Of a stretch of DNA of 64,000 nucleotides, positions 20,938 to 30,777 are shown piece after piece. The translations under genes were made by a program, and so were the position numbers. Origin of the DNA: Cognaticolwellia beringensis (GTDB lineage: Bacteria > Pseudomonadota > Gammaproteobacteria > Enterobacterales > Alteromonadaceae); assembly GCF_002076895.1 (NCBI RefSeq), contig NZ_CP020465.1:3410001-3474000 (forward strand), given 5' to 3'. Under the pieces are notes generated by a model that worked only from the letters and a program-made list of their open reading frames with translations, was not told where the DNA came from and made no database searches. The stretch's first letter is position 1; each line of letters begins with the position of its first letter.

Positions 20938-21948
20938 ATGATGACAATTAAAATAGGTATTAACGGTTTTGGCCGTATGGGGCGGTTATCTATGCGTGCG
21001 GCATACGATTGGGATGATGTTGAAATTATCAAAGTTAACGATCCTGCTGGCAACGCAGAAACCTTAGCTCATTTACTGAATTTCGACTCTGTACACGGTA
21101 TTTGGCAACATGATGCTCAGCATATCGCGGATAATATTATTATTAACGAAAAAAAAATTACGTGTAGCCAAAATAACAATATTGCTGACACCGATTGGTC
21201 GGGATGTGATGTGGTTATTGAAGCATCGGGGGTCATGAAATCTAAGGCTTTATTACAAGCTTATTTAGAGCAAGGCGTTAAGCGGGTGGTTGTTACTGCA
21301 CCAGTGAAAGAAGATGGTGTATTAAACATTGTCATGGGCGTTAATGATAACGAATACGATGCTGATAAGCACCCTATAGTAACGGCGGCGTCTTGCACTA
21401 CTAATTGTCTTGCGCCTGTTGTAAAAGTTATTCATGAAAAAATTGGCATCAAACATGGCTCAATGACCACCATTCATAATATTACCAATACACAAACCAT
21501 ATTGGATGCGCCACATAAAGACTTACGCCGGGCTAGAGCTTGCGGCATGAGCTTAATCCCAACGACTACAGGTTCTGCAACAGCTATTACTCATATCTTC
21601 CCTGAGCTTAAAGGTAAGTTGAATGGTCATGCCGTGCGTGTGCCACTAGCTAACGCGTCAATCACAGATTGTGTTTTCGAGCTCGAACGCGCTGTAACCG
21701 AGCAAGAAGTTAATGACTATTTACAAGCGGCGGCGAATGCAGAATTAAAAGATATTTTGGGTTTTGAACAGAGACCACTTGTGTCAATTGATTATAAAAC
21801 CGATCCTCGTTCGTGCATTATTGATGCTCCGTCGACTATGGTGATTAATGGCACACAAGTTAAGCTATATGTGTGGTATGACAATGAATGGGGGTACGCA
21901 AACCGTACCGCAGAAATTGCCCGCATGGTCGGTCGCTCGGACCTTTGA
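20938..21948 (+). CDS. ArsJ-associated glyceraldehyde-3-phosphate dehydrogenase
   Basis: 336 residues with a complete GAPDH plan: [14 protein letters not shown] motif at 7-17, nucleophile Cys in [11 protein letters not shown] near 153, and the catalytic His in [10 protein letters not shown]. In arsJ operons this enzyme uses arsenate in place of phosphate, making 1-arseno-3-phosphoglycerate. The unstable product is exported by ArsJ, giving arsenate resistance without reduction. The tight context (arsR before, arsJ 66 bases after) favours this over the glycolytic enzyme. ATG at 20938 or 20941; RBS AGGA upstream. Confidence 0.88.
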   Translation: MMTIKIGINGFGRMGRLSMRAAYDWDDVEIIKVNDPAGNAETLAHLLNFDSVHGIWQHDAQHIADNIIINEKKITCSQNNNIADTDWSGCDVVIEASGVMKSKALLQAYLEQGVKRVVVTAPVKEDGVLNIVMGVNDNEYDADKHPIVTAASCTTNCLAPVVKVIHEKIGIKHGSMTTIHNITNTQTILDAPHKDLRRARACGMSLIPTTTGSATAITHIFPELKGKLNGHAVRVPLANASITDCVFELERAVTEQEVNDYLQAAANAELKDILGFEQRPLVSIDYKTDPRSCIIDAPSTMVINGTQVKLYVWYDNEWGYANRTAEIARMVGRSDL

Positions 21949-22014
21949 TTTTAGATCTAATTTGATATAAATAAAAAGATAAGTAAGTTTTAAGTTAACA
22001 GAAGATTGTGACAA

Positions 22015-23241
22015 ATGAAGGTATTAAACGGCGTATCAGCTCAGGTGAAGCAGTATTTTATAATCACAGGAAATTATTGGGCATTCACCTTAACCGATGG
22101 TGCGCTGCGGATGTTAGTTGTGCTGTATTTTCATCAGTTGGGTTATAGCCCGCTAAGTATTGCATTGCTATTTTTGTTCTACGAAATTTTTGGTGTCATC
22201 ACCAATTTAGTTGGTGGTTGGCTAGGCGCTAGGGTAGGGCTTAATAAAACCATGAATATCGGCTTAGGCTTGCAAATATTCGCCTTAGCTATGCTATTAG
22301 TCCCGACAAGTTACCTTACTGTTGTGTATGTGATGGTAGCGCAAGCTTTGTCTGGTATTGCTAAAGATCTAAATAAAATGAGTGCAAAAAGTGCGATTAA
22401 ACTGCTAGTTCCAGCAGGTGATAGCAGTAAGTTATATCAATGGGTAGCATTATTAACAGGCTCTAAAAATACCTTAAAAGGCATCGGGTTTTTTCTTGGC
22501 GGTCTGCTATTAACCTGGCTAGGCTTTACAGGCGCCATTGCGTTGATGGTGGTTATGTTATCCTTGGTTTGGCTATTTAGTCTCTTAAAATTGCAAGCAG
22601 ACTTAGGTAAAGCCAAACAAAAACCAAAATTCAAAGAAATATTATCAAAAAGTCGAGCTATTAATTTTCTTTCAGCAGCCAGATTATTTTTATTTGCTGC
22701 CAGGGATGTTTGGTTTGTTATTGCTTTACCTGTTTTTTTAGCCACAGAATTTGGTTGGTCGCATAGCTGGGTCGGTGGATTTCTTGCCATGTGGATTGTG
22801 CTTTACGGTGTTGTTCAAACGCTTGCACCAAAATTTACATCAAGGCGAACAGGTCAATCACCAACAGGTAAAGATGCCGCAATTTGGGGCGGAATACTTG
22901 TTATCGTACCTGCTGCTATGGCCCTCGCTTTACAGAGTGATTTTTCCGCCCAATGGGTCGTTATTATTGGCTTAATTGTGTTTGCGGTTTTATTTGCTAT
23001 TAACTCTTCATTACATAGTTTTTTAATTGTGGACATGGCTGATAAAGATGGTGTCTCACTTGATGTTGGCTTTTATTATATGGCTAATGCCTGTGGTAGG
23101 CTGCTAGGTACCGTACTTTCAGGCTGGATTTTTCAGGTTTATGGCTTAGTTGCTTGCTTGTTTATATCAGCAGTTTTTATTGCTTTAGCGGTGCTATTTT
23201 CAAGCTTAATTGAACTAGATAGTGGTGACGATCTTGAGTAA
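22015..23241 (+). CDS. arsJ: Organoarsenical efflux MFS transporter ArsJ
   Basis: 408 residues with about 12 membrane segments. The start NYWAFTLTDGALRMLVVLYF and the segment ALSGIAKDLNKMSAKSA are typical of ArsJ. It exports 1-arseno-3-phosphoglycerate, which then breaks down outside the inner membrane. Third gene of arsR-gap-arsJ. No arsB, acr3 or arsC lies nearby, so this module handles arsenate on its own within this window. Confidence 0.9.
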   Translation: MKVLNGVSAQVKQYFIITGNYWAFTLTDGALRMLVVLYFHQLGYSPLSIALLFLFYEIFGVITNLVGGWLGARVGLNKTMNIGLGLQIFALAMLLVPTSYLTVVYVMVAQALSGIAKDLNKMSAKSAIKLLVPAGDSSKLYQWVALLTGSKNTLKGIGFFLGGLLLTWLGFTGAIALMVVMLSLVWLFSLLKLQADLGKAKQKPKFKEILSKSRAINFLSAARLFLFAARDVWFVIALPVFLATEFGWSHSWVGGFLAMWIVLYGVVQTLAPKFTSRRTGQSPTGKDAAIWGGILVIVPAAMALALQSDFSAQWVVIIGLIVFAVLFAINSSLHSFLIVDMADKDGVSLDVGFYYMANACGRLLGTVLSGWIFQVYGLVACLFISAVFIALAVLFSSLIELDSGDDLE

Positions 23242-23276
23242 ACAACACCAGCTAAATAGATGTAATGACATGTTTA

Positions 23277-23906
23277 TTACAAGTAGGGCAGTTTAGTGAC
23301 TCTGCCCTTATTGGTAGAGTCGACTTTTAATTTATTTTTAATATCTTTCCAGGCAGTGACTTTACCGCCAACATTAAGTTTTTTAAAGTTTAAGCCTTTC
23401 GTTTCTTTGTCTTTACCTAGAAAGCATAAAAGTTCGGTATAGCTGTGGCTATCGCTAATATCAATCGATAATAAGTCATTTTCTCGGTCTTGAAAGTAGG
23501 CTCTAACTTGTCTTTCGTGCTGCTGGTAACATTGTGCTAAAAATTCAATATTATGGATGTTTTCTAAATTATAAGGCGCGAATATTTCTTGATAGCAACG
23601 TTTGATTATAGGGTTAAAGCCGCCATCATCGCGAATAAGGTTGCTATGCATGCGAGCAAGTAATTGTTGAATGGAGGGCAGCCATTTATCCATAGTGCGT
23701 GTTAAATAGATAAATTTAGCATCGGGATAAGCTTTATCTAAGAGTTGATAATCACAAAATATTGGCGTGTCTGCTATCACTTGTGCTTCAACAAATGAAC
23801 GGTCGGTATAAGCGGTATGCGCTACCCTAAAACCTAATTCAAGCATAGCAGCACATACGCTTGTAGTACCGGTTCTAGGTAAGCCAATAATAAATACTTT
23901 GGTCAT
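23277..23906 (-). CDS. Sulfotransferase-family protein
   Basis: 209 residues. The N-terminal VFIIGLPRTGTTSV is the PAPS-binding 5'-phosphosulfate loop of sulfotransferases. KFIYLTRTMDKWLPS near 88-102 matches the 3'-phosphate-binding segment (R...S). The protein is short for the family, like single-domain bacterial Sulfotransfer_3/4 members. The acceptor is unknown. It converges tail to tail with arsJ (35 bases) and has no functional link to it that I can see. Cytoplasmic; no signal peptide. Confidence 0.75.
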   Translation of the reverse strand: MTKVFIIGLPRTGTTSVCAAMLELGFRVAHTAYTDRSFVEAQVIADTPIFCDYQLLDKAYPDAKFIYLTRTMDKWLPSIQQLLARMHSNLIRDDGGFNPIIKRCYQEIFAPYNLENIHNIEFLAQCYQQHERQVRAYFQDRENDLLSIDISDSHSYTELLCFLGKDKETKGLNFKKLNVGGKVTAWKDIKNKLKVDSTNKGRVTKLPYL

Positions 23907-23986
23907 AATATTTGAGATATAAGCAACTTAAAGCATACAAGTTTAATAAGTGTCGGCAATAATAAGTAAATTAATACATGTCATGA

Positions 23987-24589
23987 TTAATTGTTGCTAT
24001 TAACCGAGACATTTAAATCTTTTAAAATACCGTCATGCAAATTATACACAAAGCCATGAACGGTAACGTTTTGATTAATTTCCCAAGCATTTTTTAATAT
24101 AGTTGTGTTACAAACGTTAGCCACTTGTTCGATGACATTTAATTCACAAAGTAGTTTTAATCGTTCAGTTTTGTCTTCAACAGCATCTAAGCTAGCTTTA
24201 TGGAATCGATAAACGTCTTTAATATGATGTAGCCAATTATCAATTAAGCCATAGCTTTTATCACCTAAAGAAGCAATAACGCCACCGCAGCCATAATGAC
24301 CACACACAATAATATGTTTAATTTTTAAAACATCAACTGCAAACTGTATAACAGAAAGGCAATTTAGGTCGGTATGAATAACTTGGTTAGCGATATTACG
24401 ATGCACAAAAACTTCACCAGGTTGCATACCAAGTAATTCATTTGCTGGTACTCGAGAGTCGGAGCAGCCGATCCATAAATAATCTGGGTTTTGTTGGTCG
24501 GATAAGTTTTTGAAAAAGTCAGGGTTTTCTTTTTTTACATCATCAGCCCATTGCTGATTTTTCTCAAATAAATGCTGTATTGAACTCAT
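23987..24589 (-). CDS. can: Beta-class carbonic anhydrase
   Basis: 200 residues, close to E. coli Can. The zinc ligands are at the same numbers: Cys42 and Asp44 in CSDSR, with His98 and Cys101 in CGHYGCGGV. Asp44 pairs with Arg46 in the usual dyad. It interconverts CO2 and bicarbonate in the cytoplasm and supplies bicarbonate for carboxylases. Single gene, with a degenerate ppiC region beyond its start. Confidence 0.94.
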   Translation of the reverse strand: MSSIQHLFEKNQQWADDVKKENPDFFKNLSDQQNPDYLWIGCSDSRVPANELLGMQPGEVFVHRNIANQVIHTDLNCLSVIQFAVDVLKIKHIIVCGHYGCGGVIASLGDKSYGLIDNWLHHIKDVYRFHKASLDAVEDKTERLKLLCELNVIEQVANVCNTTILKNAWEINQNVTVHGFVYNLHDGILKDLNVSVNSNN

Positions 24590-24778
24590 GTGGGTAGCAA
24601 CTAAGGAATATATACCGTAATTTTAAGTGGTTGTGCTCACATGTAAAGAAAAAACTATTTTGAAATTCATTGAATTACGCTTAATTTTACTCGGAATTGT
24701 TATTGCAGTGGTTACAAAAGGCTGTTTTTATTCAAGAATCATTCGCTACAATAACCTATTAATAATGAGTGGGATATT

Positions 24779-25060
24779 AATAGGACTTCTGCACGCGCCA
24801 GTCATACTTTAGATAAAAGCGAAAAACTTGCGCAAGAACTCGGGACTAACGTTAGCAAAAGTGCTGTTTTAATAAAGCTAGTAAACAAAAACGCGAATCA
24901 CCCGTCAGGTAAGAAGAGCGTGGACTTAGGTAAGTTTAAGCTTGGTCAAATGGTAAAAGCGTTTGATAATGTTGTTTTTAAAAAAGCGTTATTAACAGTA
25001 AATGGCCCGATTAAAACGAAATTTGGCTAGTATCTCATTCAAACCATTTACAGACATTAA
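24779..25060 (+). pseudogene. ppiC: Degenerate ppiC (parvulin peptidyl-prolyl isomerase)
   Basis: Translating from 24779 gives NRTSARASHTLDKSEKLAQE, then further on HPSGKKSVDLGKFKLGQMV, AFDNVVF and GPIKTKFG. This follows E. coli PpiC (HILV..., CPSGKRGGDLGEF, GQMVPAFDKVVF, TQFG) through nearly the whole 90-residue domain. A TAG at 25028-25030 cuts the conserved FGYHLIK region; the reading then continues YLIQTIYRH to TAA at 25060, as in the intact family. No ATG or other good start precedes the frame, and the core HILV is HTLD. All this points to a dead gene. No frameshift is needed to follow it. Confidence 0.82.
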
Positions 25061-25094
25061 ATATTGATCAAAAGCATTTAATTGGTGATAACGA

Positions 25095-25262
25095 TTACTC
25101 TTGTTCTTTATCTTTTTTGACTTGTTCTGCTTTTCGGGTTTCTACTTTATTTTGTTGTTCGTCTGATAGTTCAAATTTACGAGCTGATTGCTTGATCAGT
25201 AAAATCCCGGCAATGACTGAGCCTACGGCAATAACGATAATAAGAATGGTGGTAAAAGTCAT
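25095..25262 (-). CDS. Small membrane protein, DUF2897-like
   Basis: 55 residues read on the minus strand from ATG at 25262 to TAA at 25095. One membrane segment, MTFTTILIIVIAVGSVIAGI with LL after it, is followed by KQSARKF and a charged, Lys/Glu-rich tail (DEQQNKVETRKAEQVKKDKE). This layout matches the DUF2897 small proteins of Shewanella/Colwellia relatives as I recall them. Function unknown. It sits between the ppiC remnant and the chemoreceptor gene. RBS-like AAGGATA precedes the start. Confidence 0.7.
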   Translation of the reverse strand: MTFTTILIIVIAVGSVIAGILLIKQSARKFELSDEQQNKVETRKAEQVKKDKEQE

Positions 25263-25462
25263 GTATCTATCCTTATAGATAAAATGTAGAACTAGGTTAT
25301 CTTCTTGCTATTGAATATGTTTGTTTTGACTAAAACAATAGCCAAAGAGCACAATAGCATGTAATTTATTTGTAAGCTCGAGCATGTTGATAAGAACTTT
25401 TTCGCTGAGCTCCTATAATAAATTAATCTCATCAAGTTACTATTATTAAATATTTGGAAACA

Positions 25463-26632
25463 ATGATGTCAAACCGCCTTAGTGTCAAATTGTTAGTGCC
25501 TAGTTTATTCATTGGAATTTTAAGTGTCATCTCGATCGTTTTTTTTGGTGATAGCCTTAGTAAAAACCAAACTGCGGTATTATTGTTAGTGATGGTTGCT
25601 GCACAATGTGTTGTAGGTTATTTATATTCTCAGCAAAAGCTAACTAAACGACTCGCACATTTGCAGCAATATATAAATCAGGTTGCGAGTGTTGACGAAG
25701 CACCGAATATGCTGACTAAAGATGAAAATAATGATGATTTAGCAAAAGTAACTAATGATCTTTCAAGTTTTATAACAAATTTAGCCGATGTTATTCATGA
25801 GGTCCGCGCTGAGTCTGATACTTTGAAGCAAGGTTCAGCGTCGTTAGCTGCTCAGATGATTGACTCTGTTGGTGCGGTTGATGAGTCTGCAAATCAAATT
25901 GAACAAATGGCCAAATCGATTGATCAAGTAGCATTAACCTCGACAACACTGTCTGATGGGGCAACACAGGTTAGTGAAACTACCGGTCAAGTTCTTGCTA
26001 TTTTAGAACAAGGGTCAAACGCTTCAAATACTAGCCAACATACCATTGTAGACTTCGATAAAGAAGTGACAATAATGGCTTCTGACTTAGCTTTGTTACA
26101 AGAAGAGTGCTCACGCATAGGTTCAGTGTTAGAAGTTATTCGTGGTATTGCTGACCAAACTAACTTACTGGCATTGAATGCGGCGATAGAAGCCGCCAGA
26201 GCCGGTGAGCAAGGCCGGGGCTTTGCAGTTGTTGCCGATGAAGTTCGGGCCTTAGCACACCGTACACAAGAATCGACCGTCGAAATTCATGCTATGGTTG
26301 AAGGCTTGCAAGAAAAGTCGACCAATGCAGTAAACGCAATTAGTCGCGGTCAAAGTTTATCACGAGAGAGTTTGTTACACTCAGCTGAAGTCGTTGAAGC
26401 ACTTGGTAAAATTGGACAAGTGTTTTCCGAAGTTGATACATTAACAACCCAGATAGCTCGAGGTACATCGGAACAGCAGCACTCTACAGCTTCGTTAAAT
26501 AACAATATGTCGATGCTAGTAAAATTGAGTCGAGAACTTAATAGTAATTTATTGTCAGTTGCAGAGCTTGCCGAAATGCAACAACAGACCGCAGCAGAAG
26601 TAGACATCATCTTAAATCGAGTTTGTGTATAA
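25463..26632 (+). CDS. Methyl-accepting chemotaxis-like protein without a large sensor domain
   Basis: 389 residues from ATG at 25463 (second ATG at 25466), with TGGAA as ribosome site; a TTG at 25454 is less likely. Two hydrophobic segments (about 8-27 and 37-55) are separated by only a short loop, so there is no periplasmic ligand domain. A cytoplasmic coiled-coil follows, with the receptor tip hairpin [42 protein letters not shown] abbreviated here to its key motif [15 protein letters not shown]. It should signal through CheA/CheW, sensing membrane state or a partner protein. No che genes nearby. Confidence 0.85.
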   Translation: MMSNRLSVKLLVPSLFIGILSVISIVFFGDSLSKNQTAVLLLVMVAAQCVVGYLYSQQKLTKRLAHLQQYINQVASVDEAPNMLTKDENNDDLAKVTNDLSSFITNLADVIHEVRAESDTLKQGSASLAAQMIDSVGAVDESANQIEQMAKSIDQVALTSTTLSDGATQVSETTGQVLAILEQGSNASNTSQHTIVDFDKEVTIMASDLALLQEECSRIGSVLEVIRGIADQTNLLALNAAIEAARAGEQGRGFAVVADEVRALAHRTQESTVEIHAMVEGLQEKSTNAVNAISRGQSLSRESLLHSAEVVEALGKIGQVFSEVDTLTTQIARGTSEQQHSTASLNNNMSMLVKLSRELNSNLLSVAELAEMQQQTAAEVDIILNRVCV

Positions 26633-27693
26633 AAAGCCACAACAGCAAATGAATATTTGCATATAAAAGCGGCTGTTATAGCACCGTAACTATTCGGGTC
26701 TTGTTATTTAGCGCTAAGTATAACCACGGGCCTGTATTTACCGGCTCCAATTAGTTGCATCACTATAGCATCTAATCTGCTTATTATATTTCCCAAAGCC
26801 TATTGAGAAATTCCATTGCACGTAAACACTACCCGCTAATGTTGTGTGACATTAAGTAAAAACACGCTTGTAGACTGGGTGCAGAAGCTCTCTCAAGCAC
26901 ATCAAAAACTTTATCTAAATGGTAAAGTTATCTGCAACGTTAGTGCTCAGTTGGACTCACTCGACTCATTTCCTACATAACGCATAAATACCATTGTTGG
27001 AATCTACTATGCTATTTATGCTCATTTATAATATTATTAAAATCAATATACTACGGCTTATATTTTTAATTAGGGTTATGAATAATAGTGAAGGTTTGAT
27101 TATATAAAATTTTGTTGGCAAAAGTGACGAGCTCTATCTGAATGATAGCCTAATGACAGAATCACGCAGACCTTACTTTATCATTTTGATTTCTAAAGAA
27201 TTCGAGAGTTGATTTGCTGCCGCTATGATTATTCAGCTACTTTCGCTAGAGCTATTAGATATACAACCTAGGTCTTTTTTGTGCTGCCTTTTAAACAGTT
27301 ATCAGCATGATGTCAAAATACATTATGGCCTTATCTATTTAATAAGTCGCTGTGCAAGGTTATGCGCTAAACATCGAAAGTATTGGACATTACGAAAACT
27401 AAATAGCTGTTATTTTTATATTCACTATGGCATTAAATTGATATTACTCAATGGGCTAAGATAGTTGAGTAGCAGTTATATTGAAAGGTTTATTCATACA
27501 GCACATAAGATTTAGAAAGTATTTAATTTCCCTATAAATTTTATAGCGCTGAAATTTTAATTATTAAAAGTAAATAAAAAACTTGATATAAATATAGTTC
27601 AGTTCACCGACTGAACATAACTTCAATGTTAAGCGCTATTTGTATGCCGACGACAGGCGTTTAAGGTTATTTACATTGTTAAAGGAGTGAATT
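26633..27693. other. 1061-base stretch without a recognisable gene
   Basis: The longest gene-poor stretch of the window. It has no long open frame with a family signature. One degenerate stretch around 26850-26980 reads NTLVDWVQKLSQAHQKLYLN and ends in TAA, looking protein-like but without a start and without a match that I recognise. Frame 27225-27464 (79 codons) has no ribosome site and unusual composition. The region may be a decayed gene or mobile-element scar. Confidence 0.5.
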
Positions 27694-28566
27694 ATGTGGA
27701 TTATCTATGCATTATTAGCCGCTGTTTTTTTTGGCGCTAGAGGCATAATGTATCAGTGGACATCACAGAAAAATATTGATCGTAATTTATTATTATTTGG
27801 TGTTTTTTTTGTTGGCTTTATATTAAGCGCTAGCGCAATGTATTTGCTCGAACAGCAGTGGCATGCATGGACAGATATTTCAGTAGGCTTAGCATTGGGC
27901 GTAGGATCATTCGCTGCAAATACATTTTTACATAAGGGATTTTCAGTAGGTAAAGCCTCTCTTATTAGTATCTTATCGGGATTACCTCCGCTATTTGTTG
28001 TATTACTGGCTTTTTTATTTTGGCAAGAAACATTAACAACTCAACAATTAATCGGTTTCGTAATTATTTTTGCTGGGCTTTATACTATCCGCTATTCAAA
28101 CGATATTTCCTTTCGCAATTTGCAAGGGGCTCAATGGGGCTTTCTTGCAGCACTGTTCTTCGCATTTAATGATTTATTAGGCAAGCAATCAACTCGTATT
28201 GATGCAGATATATTCGCTACTTTAAGTATGATGTTTGGTATTGGCAGCTTTCTATTTGCTGCTAGTTGGTTCAAAAAACGCAAAAACAATGTACATGATG
28301 ATAATGATTTTCGCCCGCGATGGTCTGCTTTAAGAACATTTTCTTGTGGGTTACTTGTTGGGTTAACCAATTTCGTAGGTATGGTAGCAATAATATCGGC
28401 TTTTGCGATCGGAACCACAGGCTTAGTTTCGGCGATCGCAGCGATGAATATTCTAATTATATTACTGTACTCACGTATTTTTCTAAAAGAATCGTTCAGT
28501 CGCCAGGAGATCTTAGGATTAACAGCGGCACTTGTAGGGATTCTAGTTTTACGCTTAAGTCAGTAG
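27694..28566 (+). CDS. EamA/DMT-family transporter
   Basis: 290 residues with about ten hydrophobic segments in two EamA repeats (roughly 1-130 and 140-288). The repeat ends carry typical motifs: FWQETLTTQQLIGFVIIFAGLY abbreviated to FWQETLT..IGFVIIFAG, and FLKESFSRQEILGLTAALVG. Members export amino acids, nucleosides or other metabolites; this substrate cannot be told. A good AAGGAG ribosome site lies before the ATG at 27694. It converges on the LysR-type gene at 28704. Confidence 0.82.
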   Translation: MWIIYALLAAVFFGARGIMYQWTSQKNIDRNLLLFGVFFVGFILSASAMYLLEQQWHAWTDISVGLALGVGSFAANTFLHKGFSVGKASLISILSGLPPLFVVLLAFLFWQETLTTQQLIGFVIIFAGLYTIRYSNDISFRNLQGAQWGFLAALFFAFNDLLGKQSTRIDADIFATLSMMFGIGSFLFAASWFKKRKNNVHDDNDFRPRWSALRTFSCGLLVGLTNFVGMVAIISAFAIGTTGLVSAIAAMNILIILLYSRIFLKESFSRQEILGLTAALVGILVLRLSQ

Positions 28567-28703
28567 AAAGTTTTTGTTGTTTTAGTTTTATAAACTGCGG
28601 CTTCCAACCAGGTGATTACAACTTTAAAACTGCTGAAGTTACAATGAAGTTTTATTCAACTAAAGCTACAGCAGTGAAAATTTAAACGAGGAGCAATATC
28701 ACT

Positions 28704-29591
28704 CTAGGTGAAGTGCTGGAGTGTATAGTCAATGAACAGCCTTACACGCAGCGGCATATTTTTTCTATCACGGTAATGCATAGAAAATGTCTGCTCTTCA
28801 CTTTGCCAATTCGGAAGAATACGCTTAAGTTGACCTTGCTCAATCATAGGTAATGCTATGTAGTCAGGTATATAACTAATGCCAAGGCCTTTTTTAACTG
28901 CGTATGTCACCATCTGTATCTCATCAACTTCAAGACGAATCAAGTTACTTGGCTGATAATTACACTTTTCACCGGTGAGCTGATTTTCTAATTGCCACGG
29001 AACTAAACCAATGCAAGTTATTTTAGAAAATTCCTCTAATTGCTCTGGGTGAGTAATGTGTTCAAAAATTTGACTTGGATGACAACACAAGAGATTACGA
29101 GTGAATTTAAGTTGCCTAACAATCCAGTCATCAATGGTTGGGTTCCTTATCCTAAAAGCAATGTCTATAGCTTGCTCTTCAACATCAATTAAGTCGTTTG
29201 AGAAACGTAAATCTAATTGTATTTCAGGATATTGTAATAAAAAATTGCAAAAAATATCGCTTAATAAATGCTTACCTAAATAAATAGGCGCCGATATTTT
29301 AATTTTTCCTTTCGGTTGCTCTTTATCTTCACTTAGCTCTAGTGCGATACAATTTAGCTCATCAAACAAAGTACAGTAGCGCTTGTAATATTGCTCTCCT
29401 GTATGTGTAAGCGTGACACGATGAGCATCTCGATTCAGTAACCTTAAATGTAGATCTTTTTCTAGCTGACGTATTCTGCGGCTTAAAGTTGATAATGGCA
29501 TAGCTAGGCTTTCAGATGCTCTTTTAAAGCTACCTAGTTTCACAATTGCGCAAAAGCAGCGTAAATCGTCAAGGGAGTAATTAGATTTCAT
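28704..29591 (-). CDS. LysR-type transcriptional regulator
   Basis: 295 residues from ATG at 29591; a GTG three codons upstream is the alternative. The helix-turn-helix occupies residues 4-62 (LGSFKRASESLAMPLSTLSRRIRQLE, RLLNR, VTLTHTGEQYY). A substrate-binding domain follows from about 90, with the CrgA/AaeR-like phrase GKIKISAPIYLGKHLL. No divergent partner gene exists: the gene upstream is the 3' end of btuF, so the target is unclear. Convergent with the EamA transporter. Confidence 0.85.
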   Translation of the reverse strand: MKSNYSLDDLRCFCAIVKLGSFKRASESLAMPLSTLSRRIRQLEKDLHLRLLNRDAHRVTLTHTGEQYYKRYCTLFDELNCIALELSEDKEQPKGKIKISAPIYLGKHLLSDIFCNFLLQYPEIQLDLRFSNDLIDVEEQAIDIAFRIRNPTIDDWIVRQLKFTRNLLCCHPSQIFEHITHPEQLEEFSKITCIGLVPWQLENQLTGEKCNYQPSNLIRLEVDEIQMVTYAVKKGLGISYIPDYIALPMIEQGQLKRILPNWQSEEQTFSMHYRDRKNMPLRVRLFIDYTLQHFT

Positions 29592-29848
29592 TAGAACCAC
29601 AGGTCATTGTTAAATTCATTTAATTTTTAAGGTGTCGATACTTAATCGTAATTTATAGACAGGAAATTAAGAAATATGATTGCTCAATACTGACCTAATC
29701 TTCGGAGCAAGCTGGACAATTTTTCACCTTTGCTTATTTAAATTATAGGTTGATTTACATCATCAGACTGAATACGTTTGCTAGAAGCCATGATTGTTTA
29801 TGGCTTCACATCTTAGCCTTAATTAATACAGCAATAATTTACCTAGAT

Positions 29849-30742
29849 TTAAGTGCCGTTACTATTTTGATAATACTCTCGGCTTTTATCCGCTTGCTGA
29901 CATAAATCGGTTAGGGCGTGTAAACTCCGGGTGGTCATACGATGCACTACATCAGCATCCAGTGTGATGATTTGTTGATGTTTAACCGCTGGCAGTATTG
30001 ACCATTTTTGCCAATCATAACCATCTTTACCGGTTTGACTTTCTGACAGTGGTTGGATAACTATATCAATATGGCTTTGTAATACTTGCTCAATGTTAAC
30101 TTGCGGGTATCTAGCATCTGCTTCAATAAATGGGTTGCTAATACTGCAAATATCTAAAAACTGCTGTGGCCAACTGCCTTTAGCAATAGTGGTTAAAGGT
30201 CTCGACCACACTTCGTAAAAGCCAGTTAATGGTTTTTTCTGACCATATTGCTGTTTAATACTGGCTAAGTCGGCTAAAAATTTAGCCGCAACACGCTCAG
30301 CTTGTTCACTATGACCTGATAGCTTGCCAAATAAACGTAGTTCTTTAGCTACATCTTCAAAGCTGTCGGGCTGGGAGTAAACCACATTAAAGCCAAGTTG
30401 CTTAATACGCGCTAAATCATCACTGGGATTACCACTTTGCCAAGCGATGACTAAATCAGGTTGCAATTCAATAACTCGTTCTAATTGAATACGTAATGAA
30501 CTACCAATCCTAGGGATTTTCTTTGCCGCTAATGGATAATCTGTATGTTCAGTAGCCGCGATGATTTGTTCACCTGCGCCAATATCAAACAACATTTCTA
30601 CAATGTGCGGTGCAAGGGCAATAATACGAGGCTTATCAGTTGCAATAGCCGTTACAAGTTTACTCTCGCTATTGTTAGCTTGTGCGTTCGTTATAAAGAG
30701 CACACTACTTAACACTAGCGCAAGACAGTGAGTTAATTTCAT
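29849..30742 (-). CDS. btuF: Vitamin B12-binding periplasmic protein
   Basis: 297 residues with an N-terminal signal peptide (MKLTHCLALVLSSVLFITNA, cleavage near QANN). The two-lobed helical-backbone metal receptor fold is indicated by RIIALAPHIVEMLFDIGAG near 39-57, EHTDYP and the central helix ERVIELQPDLVIAW. Expected to deliver cobalamin or another corrinoid to BtuCD. Last gene of btuD-btuC-cobO-btuF, 35 bases after cobO. The riboswitch upstream of btuD settles the B12 assignment over iron siderophores. Confidence 0.88.
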   Translation of the reverse strand: MKLTHCLALVLSSVLFITNAQANNSESKLVTAIATDKPRIIALAPHIVEMLFDIGAGEQIIAATEHTDYPLAAKKIPRIGSSLRIQLERVIELQPDLVIAWQSGNPSDDLARIKQLGFNVVYSQPDSFEDVAKELRLFGKLSGHSEQAERVAAKFLADLASIKQQYGQKKPLTGFYEVWSRPLTTIAKGSWPQQFLDICSISNPFIEADARYPQVNIEQVLQSHIDIVIQPLSESQTGKDGYDWQKWSILPAVKHQQIITLDADVVHRMTTRSLHALTDLCQQADKSREYYQNSNGT

Positions 30743-30777
30743 AAAAATTCCATTTTGTTATTTCGCCGCCGGTAAAA

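Noticed and set aside
24627..24812. Plus-strand frame of 61 codons with hydrophobic stretches
   Set aside because: No ribosome site, low-quality start, and it overlaps the start of the ppiC remnant in another frame.
26641..26679. AACAGC/GCTGTT pair after the chemoreceptor gene as a terminator
   Set aside because: Arms are short, the loop is long and no T run follows.
27225..27464. Plus-strand frame of 79 codons in the gene-poor region
   Set aside because: Composition rich in Leu, Cys and Tyr with no motif or ribosome site; looks like a chance opening.
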